64,000 nt of DNA, taken from assembly GCF_030122845.1 (NCBI RefSeq), contig NZ_CP126084.1, positions 3,720,001 to 3,784,000 of the forward strand, read 5' to 3'. Under the pieces are notes generated by a model that did not search any database, was not told where the DNA came from, and saw only the letters and a list, made by a program, of their open reading frames with translations. This stretch comes from Paenibacillus woosongensis (GTDB lineage Bacteria; Bacillota; Bacilli; Paenibacillales; Paenibacillaceae). Shown piece after piece: positions 16,381 to 26,297 of the stretch. Made by a program: the position numbers and the translations under genes. Numbering within the stretch: position 1 is the stretch's first letter; every line of letters starts with the position of its first letter.

Positions 16381-17544
16381 ATGCAAATGATTAGCGAGCT
16401 TTTCAAAAAAAATATCCGCCAGTATGGCATGATTATCGCTCTTGTATTCATCACGGTCTTATTTCAAATTCTCACCGACGGCATTCTGCTGAAGCCGCTT
16501 AACGTAACCAACCTGATATTGCAAAACAGTTACATTCTCGTACTGGCCATCGGGATGGTGCTGGTCATCATTACGGGTCATATCGACCTGTCGGTCGGCT
16601 CTATCGCGGCGTTCATCGGTGCGCTGGCGGCCATCATGATGGTCGACATGCAGCTGCATCCCTTCCTCGCCGTCATCATATCGCTTGGGGTTGGGGCGCT
16701 GATCGGCGCATGGCAGGGCTTCTGGATCGCTTACGTGAGGATTCCCGCCTTTATCGTCACCTTGGCCGGGATGCTGCTATTCCGCGGTCTGACCATGATT
16801 ATTCTGAACGGCCAATCGATCTCGCCGTTTCCGAAGTCGTTCCAGAAGATCAGCTCCGGATTTCTGCCGGACTGGTTCGGAGGCGAGAGCATTCACATCC
16901 TGACGATCGTCCTTGGCGCCATCCTCTCCCTGCTCGTCATTTGGCAGGAATGGAAGGAGCGCCAGACACAGATCAAATACAATTTTGAGACTGCACCGAT
17001 GTGGATTTTCCTTGCCAAAGTGATCTCCCTTGTCGCGATCGTCAACGTCTTTACCTATGTGCTGGCCACCTATAACGGGATTCCGAACATTCTCGTCATT
17101 CTGTTCGTGCTCATCGTCATCTACTCCTTCGTCATGAACCGGATGATTGCCGGACGCCATATTTACGCGCTGGGCGGCAACGAAAAAGCCGCCAAGCTGT
17201 CCGGGGTCAAGACGAAGAAAGTGACCTTCTGGGTTTTCGTCAATATGGGCGCGATGGCTGCGTTATCCGGACTTATCTTCGCCGCACGCCTGAACTCGGC
17301 AACGCCTAAAGCGGGCACGAACTTCGAGCTGGATGCGATCGCGGCCTGCTTCATCGGCGGCGCTTCCGCTTCCGGCGGCATCGGCACCGTCATCGGTGCA
17401 ATTATCGGCGGCCTGGTCATGGGCGTCATGAACAACGGCATGTCCCTGATCGGCCTTGGGGTGGATTGGCAGCAAGGCATCAAAGGGCTTGTCCTGCTTC
17501 TGGCCGTAGCCTTTGACATCTATAACAAATCCAAAACGAATTAA
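16381..17544 (+). CDS. mmsB: Sugar ABC transporter permease (MmsB/GguB-like)
   Basis: 387 aa hydrophobic permease of the CUT2/BPD_transp_2 family with about ten membrane segments (VLAIGMVLVIITGHIDLSVG is the signature near residue 52, AGRHIYALGGNEKAAKLSG near residue 260, FIGGASASGGIGTV near residue 325). The insert near residues 150-215 and the overall length match GguB-type permeases. GGGGGTAAGGAG precedes the ATG. It forms the membrane channel of the importer with the preceding ATPase and binding protein. Confidence 0.92.
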   Translation: MQMISELFKKNIRQYGMIIALVFITVLFQILTDGILLKPLNVTNLILQNSYILVLAIGMVLVIITGHIDLSVGSIAAFIGALAAIMMVDMQLHPFLAVIISLGVGALIGAWQGFWIAYVRIPAFIVTLAGMLLFRGLTMIILNGQSISPFPKSFQKISSGFLPDWFGGESIHILTIVLGAILSLLVIWQEWKERQTQIKYNFETAPMWIFLAKVISLVAIVNVFTYVLATYNGIPNILVILFVLIVIYSFVMNRMIAGRHIYALGGNEKAAKLSGVKTKKVTFWVFVNMGAMAALSGLIFAARLNSATPKAGTNFELDAIAACFIGGASASGGIGTVIGAIIGGLVMGVMNNGMSLIGLGVDWQQGIKGLVLLLAVAFDIYNKSKTN

Positions 17545-17579
17545 GTGCGATTTGCAGCCTGCAGGTGTGCAGTCCTCTG

Positions 17580-17620
17580 AAAAAGCTTCACTCTTTGTTA
17601 AAGAGTGGGGCCTTTTTTTA
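17580..17620 (+). terminator. Terminator of the monosaccharide ABC operon
   Basis: AAAAAGCTTCACTCTTT pairs with AAAGAGTGGGGCCTTTTT around a short loop, followed by a T-run ending at 17619. Confidence 0.85.
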
Positions 17621-17671
17621 TGTTACAATTGGATATATATGGATGAAAATTAGGGATAGCGGGGGATTCTT

Positions 17672-18238
17672 TTGTCGAACTCGACCATTACGAAGGGAGC
17701 CTTGGCCCATGCCTTGAAGCAAACCATGCAGGAGCTTCCCTTAAACAAGATCACTGTAAAGCAGCTCGTAAGCCGCTGCGGGGTGAACCGGCAAACGTTT
17801 TACTACCATTTTCAAGATATCTACGATTTGCTCGGTTGGATTTATGAGACGGAGGCCGTAGGCAGCCTTGCCGAGTATCGCAGTTACGATACGTGGACGC
17901 ACGGGTTATATACGATATTCGCCTATATCGAGAGCAATAAATCCTTCTGCCTGAACACCCTTCATTCCCTGGCTCGAAGTCAACTGGACTCCTACCTGTA
18001 TGCTGTCACCTATGACCTGATAATGGGCGTCGTGGAGGAAGTAAGCCGCGGCATGCATGTTGCCGAAGAGAATAAGAAGTTTCTCGCCAACTTCTATACG
18101 CTGGCCTTTACCGGGCTTGTCATTCAATGGATGCAGCAGGGAATGAAGGAAGAGCCGGCTTTGATCGTGGAACAGTTAAGCGAACTGATGCAGGGCAATT
18201 TCGAACGCGCTTTGCAGCGTTATAGGCAGAATATCTAG
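17672..18238 (+). CDS. TetR/AcrR-family regulator (DhaS-like)
   Basis: 188 aa. The N-terminal helix-turn-helix (residues 8-55) includes ITVKQLVSRCGVNRQTFYYHF, the recognition helix of the TetR subgroup related to DhaS, the dihydroxyacetone kinase activator. The C-terminal ligand domain is helical (TetR_C_33/7-like). Start is TTG 17672 with AGCGGGGG upstream. It lies about 145 bp upstream of the oleate hydratase gene in the same direction. A role in fatty-acid-responsive control of that gene is plausible but not shown by any operator I can see. Confidence 0.8.
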   Translation: MSNSTITKGALAHALKQTMQELPLNKITVKQLVSRCGVNRQTFYYHFQDIYDLLGWIYETEAVGSLAEYRSYDTWTHGLYTIFAYIESNKSFCLNTLHSLARSQLDSYLYAVTYDLIMGVVEEVSRGMHVAEENKKFLANFYTLAFTGLVIQWMQQGMKEEPALIVEQLSELMQGNFERALQRYRQNI

Positions 18239-18382
18239 ACATTACCATGCACATGTCCAAAAATGATACAGCACCCGCCGATTGTCGATTTTCTATAAAA
18301 AGGAAATCTCGTACATTGAAATTGTCTTACTCTAGATGTTCTGAGGTTGTTATCAAAATCTACGAAGGCGGGGATGAAAAGT

Positions 18383-19960
18383 ATGGGCACTTACAGTAAC
18401 CAGGTGTATTTTGTCGGAGGAGGAATCGCCTCATTAGCTGGGGCGGCATTTCTGATCAGGGATTGCGGCTTTCCAGGACGGCAGATTCATATTATCGAAG
18501 AGCTGAAGGTACTCGGAGGAAGCAACGACGGCGCAGGAGACCGTGAGCATGGCTATGTCATCCGGGGCGGCAGAATGCTGAACGATGAGACATATGAGAA
18601 TTTATGGGAACTGCTGAGCTCGATCCCCTCTCTCGATGACCCCAGCCAATCGGTAAGGGATGAGATTATGGCCTTTGATACGGCGCATCCTACGCATTCC
18701 CGTGCCAGGCTTGTGAACAAGGATGGTGAAGTGGTGGATGCGGCCTCCATGGGATTTAACATGGGGGATCGTATGGCCATGGCCAAGCTCATCATCACAC
18801 CGGAGGAGCAGTTAGGCCGGCTGCGGATTAACGAATGGTTTGGGGCTCATTTTTTCCAGACGAATTTCTGGTATATGTGGGCGACAACCTTCGCCTTTCA
18901 GCCCTGGCACAGCGCAGTCGAGCTCAAAAGGTACATGATCCGCTTCATGCATGAATTTCCGCGGATTCATACGCTTGAAGGCGTTACGCGTACGCCTTAT
19001 AACCAGTACGACTCGATCATTCTTCCGCTGCACCGGTATTTGCAGGAGCATGGTGTTGATTTTGAAATGAATTGCACGGTGACGGATTTGGATTTCCTAG
19101 CGGGGGATGGCATTACGGTGACACGCATGCACTATGTTAAAGATGGAGCGGAGCGTGCGCTGGATTTGACGAAGGAGGATTTGGTCATTGTCACGAACGG
19201 CTCGATGACGGAAAGTTCCAGTCTTGGGTCGATGACAGCCCCTCCACAGCTAAACGGCAAAGGCAGCTCATGGCAGCTGTGGGATCGGATTGCGTCAAAG
19301 AAGCCAGGGCTGCTCGGTAATCCCGCTTCCTTTGATGATCACATCGATGAATCCAAATGGGAATCGTTTACCGTCACCTGCCAGGGCTCCCGCTTCTTCG
19401 ATCGGATGGAGAAGTTCTCGCGGAATAAGGCCGGAAGCGGAGCTTTGGTGACCTTTAAAGATTCCAGCTGGTTCATGTCCATCGTGCTGGCTCATCAACC
19501 GCACTTCCGCAACCAGCCTGAGGATGTAAAAGTGTTCTGGGGTTATGGCTTGTACCCGGATCATGTGGGGGACTATGTGAAAAAAAGAATGTGTGACTGC
19601 ACCGGAGAAGAAATTTTAACGGAGCTGCTGCACCATTTGAAATTCGAAAATGAGTTGGATGAGCTTATCCGCTCCGCAAACTGCATTCCCTGCATGATGC
19701 CGTATATTACGGCACAATTCATGCCCAGAATGCCCGGCGACCGCCCTCAGGTCGTTCCGGAAGGCTCAACGAACCTGGCTTTGATCGGTCAATTCTGTGA
19801 AATTCCTGATGACGTTGTTTTTACAGAGGAGTACTCCGTCAGGACAGCCAGAATCGCTGTCTATCAACTGCTGGGAGTAGACAAACCAATTCAGCCGATT
19901 AACCGGTATCAATATGATATACGTACTTTGCTTCAGAGCGCCGCAGCCTCTTTCCGTTAG
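18383..19960 (+). CDS. ohyA: Oleate hydratase (myosin-cross-reactive antigen family)
   Basis: About 525 aa FAD-dependent hydratase that adds water to the cis-9 double bond of oleate and similar unsaturated fatty acids, often a detoxification step. The N-terminal dinucleotide site is VYFVGGGIASLAGAAF, followed by IIEELKVLGGSNDGAG and GGRMLNDETYENLWELLSSI, which are family hallmarks. Further segments WATTFAFQPWHSAVELKRY and NCIPCMMPYITAQFMPR are also conserved. ATG 18383 has GGCGGGG 9 nt upstream; the ATG at 18374 is too close. The gene shares a terminator with the convergent Spo0E-like gene. Confidence 0.93.
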   Translation: MGTYSNQVYFVGGGIASLAGAAFLIRDCGFPGRQIHIIEELKVLGGSNDGAGDREHGYVIRGGRMLNDETYENLWELLSSIPSLDDPSQSVRDEIMAFDTAHPTHSRARLVNKDGEVVDAASMGFNMGDRMAMAKLIITPEEQLGRLRINEWFGAHFFQTNFWYMWATTFAFQPWHSAVELKRYMIRFMHEFPRIHTLEGVTRTPYNQYDSIILPLHRYLQEHGVDFEMNCTVTDLDFLAGDGITVTRMHYVKDGAERALDLTKEDLVIVTNGSMTESSSLGSMTAPPQLNGKGSSWQLWDRIASKKPGLLGNPASFDDHIDESKWESFTVTCQGSRFFDRMEKFSRNKAGSGALVTFKDSSWFMSIVLAHQPHFRNQPEDVKVFWGYGLYPDHVGDYVKKRMCDCTGEEILTELLHHLKFENELDELIRSANCIPCMMPYITAQFMPRMPGDRPQVVPEGSTNLALIGQFCEIPDDVVFTEEYSVRTARIAVYQLLGVDKPIQPINRYQYDIRTLLQSAAASFR

Positions 19961-19992
19961 GTTTCAGAGGATGGCTGGGGCAAATCTCAAGA

Positions 19993-20022
19993 AGCCGATT
20001 GCTTTAGGCAATCGGCTCTTTT
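19993..20022. terminator. Shared terminator between ohyA and the Spo0E-like gene
   Basis: AGCCGATTGC (19993-20002) pairs with GCAATCGGCT (20008-20017), followed by CTTTTC on the plus strand. The stop of the minus-strand Spo0E-like gene lies in the loop, so the last codons of that gene form one arm. Confidence 0.75.
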
Positions 20023-20195
20023 CTCCGCAAATAATCATACATGACTTCATTATAGCGATTGATCAGCCGGTCAAGTTCCATGGACTGCCTCAGCACCCGC
20101 GTATCCCGCAGGCCGTATTGCTCCGCAAGCTGCCCAAGCTGACGCCGTTCTTCTTCAATTCTATGTTTAATATAATTGGATTTTAATTTCTGCAC
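20004..20195 (-). CDS. Spo0E-family aspartyl-phosphate phosphatase
   Basis: About 63 aa with the Spo0E signature: a helical hairpin with EEERRQLGQLAEQYG and the SQELD-like motif SMELDRLINRYN. Spo0E proteins dephosphorylate Spo0A~P and delay sporulation, so this points to a spore-former. GTG 20195 has AGGTGG 8 nt upstream; a GTG at 20207 lies inside this site. It is single and convergent with ohyA. Confidence 0.85.
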   Translation of the reverse strand: MQKLKSNYIKHRIEEERRQLGQLAEQYGLRDTRVLRQSMELDRLINRYNEVMYDYLRRKEPIA

Positions 20196-20280
20196 AAAAA
20201 ACACCACCTAATGAATATATTAGTATAGGTTGACAAATATACCCATTATACGTTTTTCGATAACTTTTATTTGATGCATA

Positions 20281-20316
20281 AAGAGCCCGAAGCCTGCAAG
20301 GCCCCGGACTCTCTTT
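20281..20316 (-). terminator. Possible terminator downstream of the DUF805 gene
   Basis: Imperfect inverted repeat GAGCCCGAAGCC...GGCCCCGGACTC with CTCTTT following on the minus strand. Confidence 0.45.
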
Positions 20317-20382
20317 GTGTTCCATTTTTAAACCATATGTATAGATAGTTAAAACTTAATTGGTATGGACAACTAAATTTTA

Positions 20383-20742
20383 TTAACTTTGAAGCTTAGG
20401 ATTGAAACCATATTTATTGTCGCCTGGCTCGCTATCTTGGCACATGAACACAATTAGAATAATCGCACCAACTAGAGGAATAAAGCTTAGCAGAATCATC
20501 CAGCCGCTTCTTCCCGTATCATGCAATCTACGTATAGCAACCGCGAGGCTTGGCAATAAAACAGCCAATGAATAAATGTAGGACAGAATTGTATCCAACC
20601 CTATTAACCCACCGATAAAGCCAAGAACTAACGAAGCAATCATGTTGAACAGAATAAACATCCAGTATTCTTTACGGCGCGCTCTCCCTTCAAATCCGAC
20701 ATAGTTTTTGAGAACCTTTAAATACCACTCCACTAACGTCAC
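20383..20742 (-). CDS. DUF805 family membrane protein
   Basis: 119 aa with four predicted membrane helices. The N-terminal VEWYLKVLKNYVGFEGRARRKEYWMF and the RRLHDTGRSGW motif near residue 90 are diagnostic of DUF805 (YhaH/YhaI-like) proteins. The function of the family is unknown. It is monocistronic. Confidence 0.85.
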   Translation of the reverse strand: MTLVEWYLKVLKNYVGFEGRARRKEYWMFILFNMIASLVLGFIGGLIGLDTILSYIYSLAVLLPSLAVAIRRLHDTGRSGWMILLSFIPLVGAIILIVFMCQDSEPGDNKYGFNPKLQS

Positions 20743-20850
20743 CTCATAAATTTAGTTTTGTTGCGACAATTCGCACAAGGATATATCGGTTTAAACTATT
20801 AATTTTTTTATAGAAAACATGCTCTTTTTTGCAAAATCAATGAAAAAAAT

Positions 20851-20890
20851 CATGAAAGGATTGCCTGGGTTAAATCCCAAGCAATCCTTT
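20851..20890 (-). terminator. Terminator of the araD-araB-araM operon
   Basis: GGATTGCCTGGG (20858-20869) pairs with CCCAAGCAATCC (20876-20887); on the minus strand CCTTTCATGATTTTTTTC follows. It lies 30 bp past the araM stop. Confidence 0.7.
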
Positions 20891-20919
20891 GCCAGCACCT
20901 ATAATAAGAATAAGCTAAA

Positions 20920-22050
20920 TCATGCCTCATTCAACGCGCGCAGCAAGGTGTGCCGATTGTAGCGAACCAGATGCGCCTCGCGAAGACTCTCCGTAAATAG
21001 ATCTTCATCGACGCCAAGCTCTTCCAGCGTAGAAGGACCTCCAGCAAGAACGAGCAATTCCCGGATCCTGGATGCGGACGGCACCTCAGTCAGCCATTCC
21101 CGAATCTGGTCACCGTGCTCAAGCAGCGCCTTCGGCTGCCGTCCGGGGAATTTGCCTTCGTCCACGGCCGCGTGATACAAGCGGGAAATTTCAGCACAGG
21201 CCACGCCAACCTTTGCCCCGTGTAGCAGTGCCCGATTTCCGCGGCGCAAATAGGCCATCTCCCAATGGTGAGATAAATGGTGCTCTGCGCCGGAAGCCGG
21301 ATGAGACTGCCCGAACAGCAGCATCGCAATCCCTGATTCGATCAAGGCCGTCATCAGGATGCGAATCCCTTCCTCTGTCCGCTCTCCGATCTCCGCAGCA
21401 TGCTGGATGCAGGATTTAAGCGCCTGCTCTGTAATGACTGCAGCCTGTTCGCTGTAAGGCTCTCCCCCCGTAAGGCGGGATACCTTCCAATCGAACAGAG
21501 ACGTATATTTGCCCAGCATATCCCCGAAACCAGCCGCTACCAGCGGCTGCGGCGCCTTCATTAGAACGTGCACATCGGCAAATATGGCAATCGGCGGAAC
21601 AGCCGCCACCGTCTTCTTAATCCCGCGAATAATCAACGGCGCTCCCGCCGAGGTAAAGCCGTCCACGGAAGGAGCCGTCGGAATTGATACAAACGGAATT
21701 CCCGTCTTATGACTCGCGAAACGTACGATATCATGGATCGTTCCGGCACCGACAGCAATAAGCCCATCCGTGGTGCCAGGATCTACTTCAAGCAGCAGCT
21801 GCACAACAGCCTGCTCATCGGCGACGACATCGCCGGCCGCATTCGGCTCCAGAAGACATAGCTTTGTCTTCAAGCCCTGGGATTGGAGACTCTCTTCCAA
21901 AGCTTTCCCTGCCGCATCATAAGTATTCTGGTCGGCTACGATCACTAAGCGGTGCAGAATACGATCTCTTAGAAAAGGAGCTGCCTTATAGATCGCGCCG
22001 GTCTCCAGAACGATTTTCTCCAAATGGTCTATTTCCCGGGAATTATCCAT
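20920..22050 (-). CDS. araM: sn-glycerol-1-phosphate dehydrogenase (AraM/EgsA)
   Basis: 376 aa NAD(P)H-dependent, metal-dependent dehydrogenase reducing dihydroxyacetone phosphate to glycerol-1-phosphate. Motifs: VAVGAGTIHDIVRFASHKTGIPFVSIPTAPSVDGFTSAGAPL (cofactor loop), FGDMLGKYTSLFDWK, HPASGAEHHLSHHWEM with metal-binding histidines. In Bacillus subtilis the same gene lies in the ara operon. Here too it follows araB (28 bp gap) and is the last gene before a terminator. Its link to arabinose use is positional and not understood. Confidence 0.92.
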   Translation of the reverse strand: MDNSREIDHLEKIVLETGAIYKAAPFLRDRILHRLVIVADQNTYDAAGKALEESLQSQGLKTKLCLLEPNAAGDVVADEQAVVQLLLEVDPGTTDGLIAVGAGTIHDIVRFASHKTGIPFVSIPTAPSVDGFTSAGAPLIIRGIKKTVAAVPPIAIFADVHVLMKAPQPLVAAGFGDMLGKYTSLFDWKVSRLTGGEPYSEQAAVITEQALKSCIQHAAEIGERTEEGIRILMTALIESGIAMLLFGQSHPASGAEHHLSHHWEMAYLRRGNRALLHGAKVGVACAEISRLYHAAVDEGKFPGRQPKALLEHGDQIREWLTEVPSASRIRELLVLAGGPSTLEELGVDEDLFTESLREAHLVRYNRHTLLRALNEA

Positions 22051-22077
22051 GCCGAATTTACCTCCAGTCTGACGGCA

Positions 22078-23748
22078 TTACTCCGTAGATTTCTTGATGC
22101 TCTTGAGCCGCTTCATTACGTCGTTCTCGCCGCGGCCGAAATAATCATGCAGCTTGCTGTATTCCTGGTATAAACGGTCGTAGATTTCCACGTTCTCCGG
22201 AATCGGCTTGAACGTCTCTTCCTTCACCCGGGCCATACGCTCTGCCGCATCAAGAATCGTGTCATAACCGCCAGCCTCTTTCCCGGCAGCTACCGCCGCA
22301 AACATCGCTGCACCAAGTGCCGGCGTCTGCTTGGAATCGGCAACGAAAATTTCGCGATTCGTAACATCCGCGTAAATCTGCATCAGCAGACGATTCTTCT
22401 GCGGCAATCCGCCACAAGCGTACAAGGCATCAACCGCAACTCCATTGTTATGGAAAGCGTCGACGATTTTACGGGTACCGAAGGCCGTAGCTTCGAGCAG
22501 GGTACGGTAAATTTCCTGCGGCTTGGTGAGCAGCGTCATTCCCAGAATCAGGCCGGTCAAATCTGTATCGACGAGAACAGACCGGTTGCCGTTCCACCAA
22601 TCCAGCGCCAGTAATCCGGTTTGTCCCGGCTTATAGGCCGCGGCTTCCTTCTCTAGCCATTGATGGACGCCGATGCCTTCCTTGGACGCCGCTTCTTTGA
22701 CGTAACCCGGAACCGCCTCTTCTACGTACCATTCAAAAATATCGCCTACGGCCGACTGTCCCGCCTCATATCCATACAGCCCTGGGATAATGCCATCCTC
22801 AACGACGCCGCACATGCCTTCGACCTGCTTCTCTTCCGTGCCCAGCAGCATATGGCAAATCGAGGTGCCCATCGCCATCACAAGCTTGCCCGGCGTTACG
22901 ACGCCGACAGCCGGCACGGCAGCATGAGCGTCTACGTTCCCGACGGCAACTGCAATGCCCGGCTTGAGGCCCATTATTTGCGCCATATGCTCAGTCAACC
23001 CGCCCGCATTCGTTCCGAGCGGAATGACTTCACCGCGAAGCTTTGTCTCTGTAAGATTCTCCAGCCTTGGATCCAGCGCTTTGAAATATTCCTTGCTTGG
23101 ATAGCCATCCTGCTTATGCCAGATCGCTTTATAACCGGCCGTACAACTGTTGCGGACGATGGTGCCCGTCATTTGCGAGATGACCCAATCTGTCGCCTCC
23201 AGGAACATATCTGTGCGCTCATAGATTTCGGGGGCTTCATCAAGGATTTGCCATACTTTGGCGATCATCCATTCGGATGAAATTTTGCCGCCGTAACGTG
23301 GCAGAAACGCTTCTCCGCGCTCCGCTGCGATTTCGTTGATCTTATCCGCTTCCGGCTGAGCGGCGTGGTGCTTCCATAGCTTCACCCAGCTGTGCGGATT
23401 ATCGATGTATTTCGCATCGAAGCAGAGCGGCTGGCCCTGCTCGTCAATCGGCAGCATCGTGCATGCCGTAAAATCGATCCCAATTCCGATTACATCAGCC
23501 GGATCGATGCCAGACTCCCGGATAACCGCTGGCACGGATTTCCGCAGCACCTCCAGATAATCATCAGGATGCTGCAGCGCCCAGTCATGCTCAAGCTTGA
23601 TACCGGAGCCCGGCAGCTGTTCGTCGATAACGTGATGCGGATAAGGGGTCACGTGATCCGCCACTTCGCGTCCGTCCGCTAAGTCGACCAGTACCGCGCG
23701 GCCCGATTGCGTACCGTAATCTACCCCGATGGTATACTTGTTAGCCAT
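22078..23748 (-). CDS. araB: L-ribulokinase
   Basis: 556 aa FGGY-family kinase phosphorylating L-ribulose to L-ribulose 5-phosphate. The N-terminal phosphate loop is [18 protein letters not shown]; central [37 protein letters not shown] and [10 protein letters not shown] are typical AraB segments. It lies between araD and araM; AAGGGAGG... GGAGG lies before the ATG in the araD-araB gap (27 bp). Confidence 0.95.
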   Translation of the reverse strand: MANKYTIGVDYGTQSGRAVLVDLADGREVADHVTPYPHHVIDEQLPGSGIKLEHDWALQHPDDYLEVLRKSVPAVIRESGIDPADVIGIGIDFTACTMLPIDEQGQPLCFDAKYIDNPHSWVKLWKHHAAQPEADKINEIAAERGEAFLPRYGGKISSEWMIAKVWQILDEAPEIYERTDMFLEATDWVISQMTGTIVRNSCTAGYKAIWHKQDGYPSKEYFKALDPRLENLTETKLRGEVIPLGTNAGGLTEHMAQIMGLKPGIAVAVGNVDAHAAVPAVGVVTPGKLVMAMGTSICHMLLGTEEKQVEGMCGVVEDGIIPGLYGYEAGQSAVGDIFEWYVEEAVPGYVKEAASKEGIGVHQWLEKEAAAYKPGQTGLLALDWWNGNRSVLVDTDLTGLILGMTLLTKPQEIYRTLLEATAFGTRKIVDAFHNNGVAVDALYACGGLPQKNRLLMQIYADVTNREIFVADSKQTPALGAAMFAAVAAGKEAGGYDTILDAAERMARVKEETFKPIPENVEIYDRLYQEYSKLHDYFGRGENDVMKRLKSIKKSTE

Positions 23749-23775
23749 ATGAAAAACCTCCCGTTCAATAGCGCA

Positions 23776-24465
23776 TTATTTTTGTCCGTAATATGCCTTG
23801 GCTCCATGCTTGCGCAGGAAATGGCGGTCCAGCAGCGTCTGATCCATAGGTGCCACCTCCGGATTCAGCATCAGCATGCGTGCCGCAATCTTCGCTACTT
23901 CCTCAAGAACAACCGCGTTATGAACCGCATTGTGGGCATCTTTTCCCCATACGAAAGGTGCATGGGCATGCACCAATACACCTGGTACCTGGTTCGGGTC
24001 GATGTCCGCAAACCGTTCGACGATTACGTTCCCCGTCTCCAGTTCATAAGCGCCTTCGATTTCTTCCCGGGTCATCGGCCGGGTCACAGGAATTTCTCCG
24101 TAGAAATAATCGGCATGTGTCGTACCGTAAGCTGGCAGCGCCTTTCCGGCCTGCGCCCAGCTTGTTCCCCAAGGTGAGTGAGTGTGCACGACCCCGCCGA
24201 TATCCGGAAAAGACCGGTACAGCACCATATGGGTCGGAGTATCGGAAGATGGACGCAATTTGCCCTCGACCACATTGCCCTCCAGATCCACAACAACCAT
24301 ATCTTCCGCTTTCAATTCCTCGTACGGCACACCGCTTGGCTTTATGACGAACAGCCCGCTTCCACGATCAATGCCGCTGACGTTTCCCCATGTAAATGTA
24401 ACCAGTCCGTGCTTCGGCAGCTCCAAATTAGCCTCCAGAACTTGCTGTTTAAGCGCCTCCAACAT
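23776..24465 (-). CDS. araD: L-ribulose-5-phosphate 4-epimerase
   Basis: About 229 aa class II aldolase/epimerase converting L-ribulose 5-phosphate to D-xylulose 5-phosphate, which enters the pentose phosphate pathway. Visible motifs: [46 protein letters not shown] with zinc histidines, and [13 protein letters not shown] 24465 has AAAGGAG 9 nt upstream; the longer frame from 24489 lacks a site. It is the first gene of araD-araB-araM, behind a leader of about 540 nt. Confidence 0.94.
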   Translation of the reverse strand: MLEALKQQVLEANLELPKHGLVTFTWGNVSGIDRGSGLFVIKPSGVPYEELKAEDMVVVDLEGNVVEGKLRPSSDTPTHMVLYRSFPDIGGVVHTHSPWGTSWAQAGKALPAYGTTHADYFYGEIPVTRPMTREEIEGAYELETGNVIVERFADIDPNQVPGVLVHAHAPFVWGKDAHNAVHNAVVLEEVAKIAARMLMLNPEVAPMDQTLLDRHFLRKHGAKAYYGQK

Positions 24466-25002
24466 ATGCGGCCACTCCTTTCCTCTCATCGTAATTCTTT
24501 ACGTTGCATATCTATTACAGATACCCTGTCCTGATCAGAAGGCAGATGCAGATCTACAACCTAGATCTATAGACAAGTATCCAATCCGATCAGACTGCAA
24601 ACATCTAGTGTTAGATCAAACTACAAGATCAGTCAAATCAAGTTGTAAATATCGATCTAAGATGAACTCGACTGAAAAATTTGGGATGCAGTCAAGGGGA
24701 CACATCCCATGAACCTGTATCATCTAAGGAATTTAGGAGATACAGCTTCGTAGGAACAGTTTACGTACTTGCTTAACCCATTTCTAATCGTTCAACTTAA
24801 TAATAAATGGATTTATAGCCGTTAGTTTCTACGGTAAAATAGGAAACATAAATTTAAATGGATTTCCTGTAGTTATAAGATGGAACATCGCCAATGATCG
24901 GACTGGATCCTTGATCTTAGGTGTATAAATCCATCTGATTCCCTAAAACAATGGTTTAGAGCCTAATTAGATACCTGCATTCCATTTAATACAGCACAGT
25001 TT
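24466..25002 (-). other. Long 5' leader of the araDBM transcript, with a GATC cluster
   Basis: From the predicted start near 25002 to the araD ATG the leader is about 540 nt and has no supported reading frame. GATC occurs seven times in 24533-24657 (24533, 24551, 24564, 24588, 24614, 24627, 24654) and three more times in 24896-24916, well above chance. A conserved RNA fold could not be assigned by eye, and no known riboswitch was recognised. Confidence 0.45.
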
Positions 25003-25008
25003 AGTTGG

Positions 25009-25037
25009 TATATGCATAAACATACATGCCAAATCAA
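25009..25037 (-). promoter_or_regulatory. Predicted araDBM promoter
   Basis: Minus strand TTGATT (25037-25032) and CATATA (25014-25009), 17-bp spacer. It lies immediately downstream of the AraR operator at 25042-25057. Confidence 0.5.
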
Positions 25038-25041
25038 AACG

Positions 25042-25057
25042 TATTGTACGTACAAGT
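25042..25057. promoter_or_regulatory. AraR operator upstream of araDBM
   Basis: TATTGTACGTACAAGT matches the Bacillus AraR box ATTTGTACGTACAAAT. The 15-bp core ATTGTACGTACAAGT is identical to that upstream of araA. Confidence 0.85.
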
Positions 25058-25063
25058 TATAGG

Positions 25064-25089
25064 CTAGAGTCCTGGGAAACGGACCCTAG
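25064..25089. terminator. Hairpin at the end of araR
   Basis: CTAGAGTCC (25064-25072) pairs with GGACCCTAG (25081-25089); the araR stop lies in the right arm. There is no T-run on either strand, so it may be a weak terminator or a processing hairpin. Confidence 0.4.
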
Positions 25090-26210
25090 CTTTGCAATTC
25101 CACTTCTTGATTCGCCTGTTCTCTGTTTTGCACGGATTCCCGCTCTACGATCTCCGGTTTAAAGACCGTGTCTTCAACCACCAGCCCATGCTCAATCATC
25201 CCGATGAGCTGCCGGGCTGCCAGCTCACCCATCTCCGTCTTCGGATGCGTCAGCGTCGTCAGCTTCGTCCCGGAAGCGAGCGCAAGAGATGAATCGTCAA
25301 AACCGACGACCGAAACGTCCTCCGGAACCCGTAGGCTGCACTGTTGAATAGCCTCCATCAGAACGACCGCCAATTGATCGTTGTAGCACACAAAGGCGGT
25401 CGGCCGGCCTTCCTCATCCTGCTGTAGCAGCTGCACAGCTTGAGTGTACGGAACTTCGTCCTTCTCCTCCGTCGTGTAAGTTACTACTCGTTGGGGAGAT
25501 ACACTGATCCCGAACTCCCGATGCGCCGCGAGAAAACCTTTAAGGCGATTTACCCCTTGCAGGTCATCCCGTTTAAAGAACCCGACGATAGAGGTGTGTC
25601 CCTTCTCCAGCAGATGTCGTGCAGCCAAATAGCCGCCAAGCTCGTCATCCACCTTCAGGCAAGGACATTCCAGCTCGCGATACTTCTCATTGATCATCAG
25701 GTACGGAATGCCCTTCTCCTGCAGCGACAGAAAGTAGCTTAAGTTCGGATTGCCTTCCGCGCTCTTGGTGGGCTCGATGATGAGCCCGCTCAGCGGCTGG
25801 CTGGTCATCAGCTGCAGGCTTTCCATTTCCTTCTCTTTATTGTTATCCGTGCTCGATAGAAGAAGCCGGTATCCTTTGCTTCGCAGCTCTGCCTCGGCGC
25901 CGCGGACGATATGGGGAAAGATATAGTCCGAAATGTATGTCGTGATGATCCCGATCGTCTTGACCTGCTCACCCTCTCGGCGCAATGGGTTTCTCGCGAA
26001 GGTGCCTTTGCCTTGAATCCGCTCCAGCCACCCTTCCTTCTCCAATTCACCGAACGTCTGGCGCACCGTTTGCCGGCTAATGCCGAACTGTTCAGAAATC
26101 TCGTTCTCCGATGGGACCTGTTGTCCGGGCTGCAGCTTTCCCGTTTCAAACCATGACAACAGTTCATTTTTGAGCTGCAAATATTTAGGAATCCGCCGAT
26201 TACTCATCAT
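25086..26210 (-). CDS. araR: Arabinose repressor AraR (GntR HTH plus LacI-type sensor)
   Basis: 374 aa chimeric repressor: N-terminal GntR-type winged helix (PKYLQLKNELLSWFETGKL, NEISEQFGISRQTVRQTFG, residues 8-72) and C-terminal LacI/GalR-type sugar-binding domain (TIGIITTYISDYIFPHIVRG, VGFDDSSLALASGTKLTTL). AraR releases its operators when L-arabinose binds. Two operators are present in this window, in front of araA and of araDBM. The gene lies downstream of araA (gap 87 bp) in the same direction, so it is probably under AraR control itself. Confidence 0.93.
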   Translation of the reverse strand: MMSNRRIPKYLQLKNELLSWFETGKLQPGQQVPSENEISEQFGISRQTVRQTFGELEKEGWLERIQGKGTFARNPLRREGEQVKTIGIITTYISDYIFPHIVRGAEAELRSKGYRLLLSSTDNNKEKEMESLQLMTSQPLSGLIIEPTKSAEGNPNLSYFLSLQEKGIPYLMINEKYRELECPCLKVDDELGGYLAARHLLEKGHTSIVGFFKRDDLQGVNRLKGFLAAHREFGISVSPQRVVTYTTEEKDEVPYTQAVQLLQQDEEGRPTAFVCYNDQLAVVLMEAIQQCSLRVPEDVSVVGFDDSSLALASGTKLTTLTHPKTEMGELAARQLIGMIEHGLVVEDTVFKPEIVERESVQNREQANQEVELQS

Positions 26211-26297
26211 TCACCTCAGCCAAATGCTCTTATTCTACCCGCTATTGTATCATAGGCCGGGGAACACGCGGAAACAGGATCTCTCAGGCTCAGGCCA

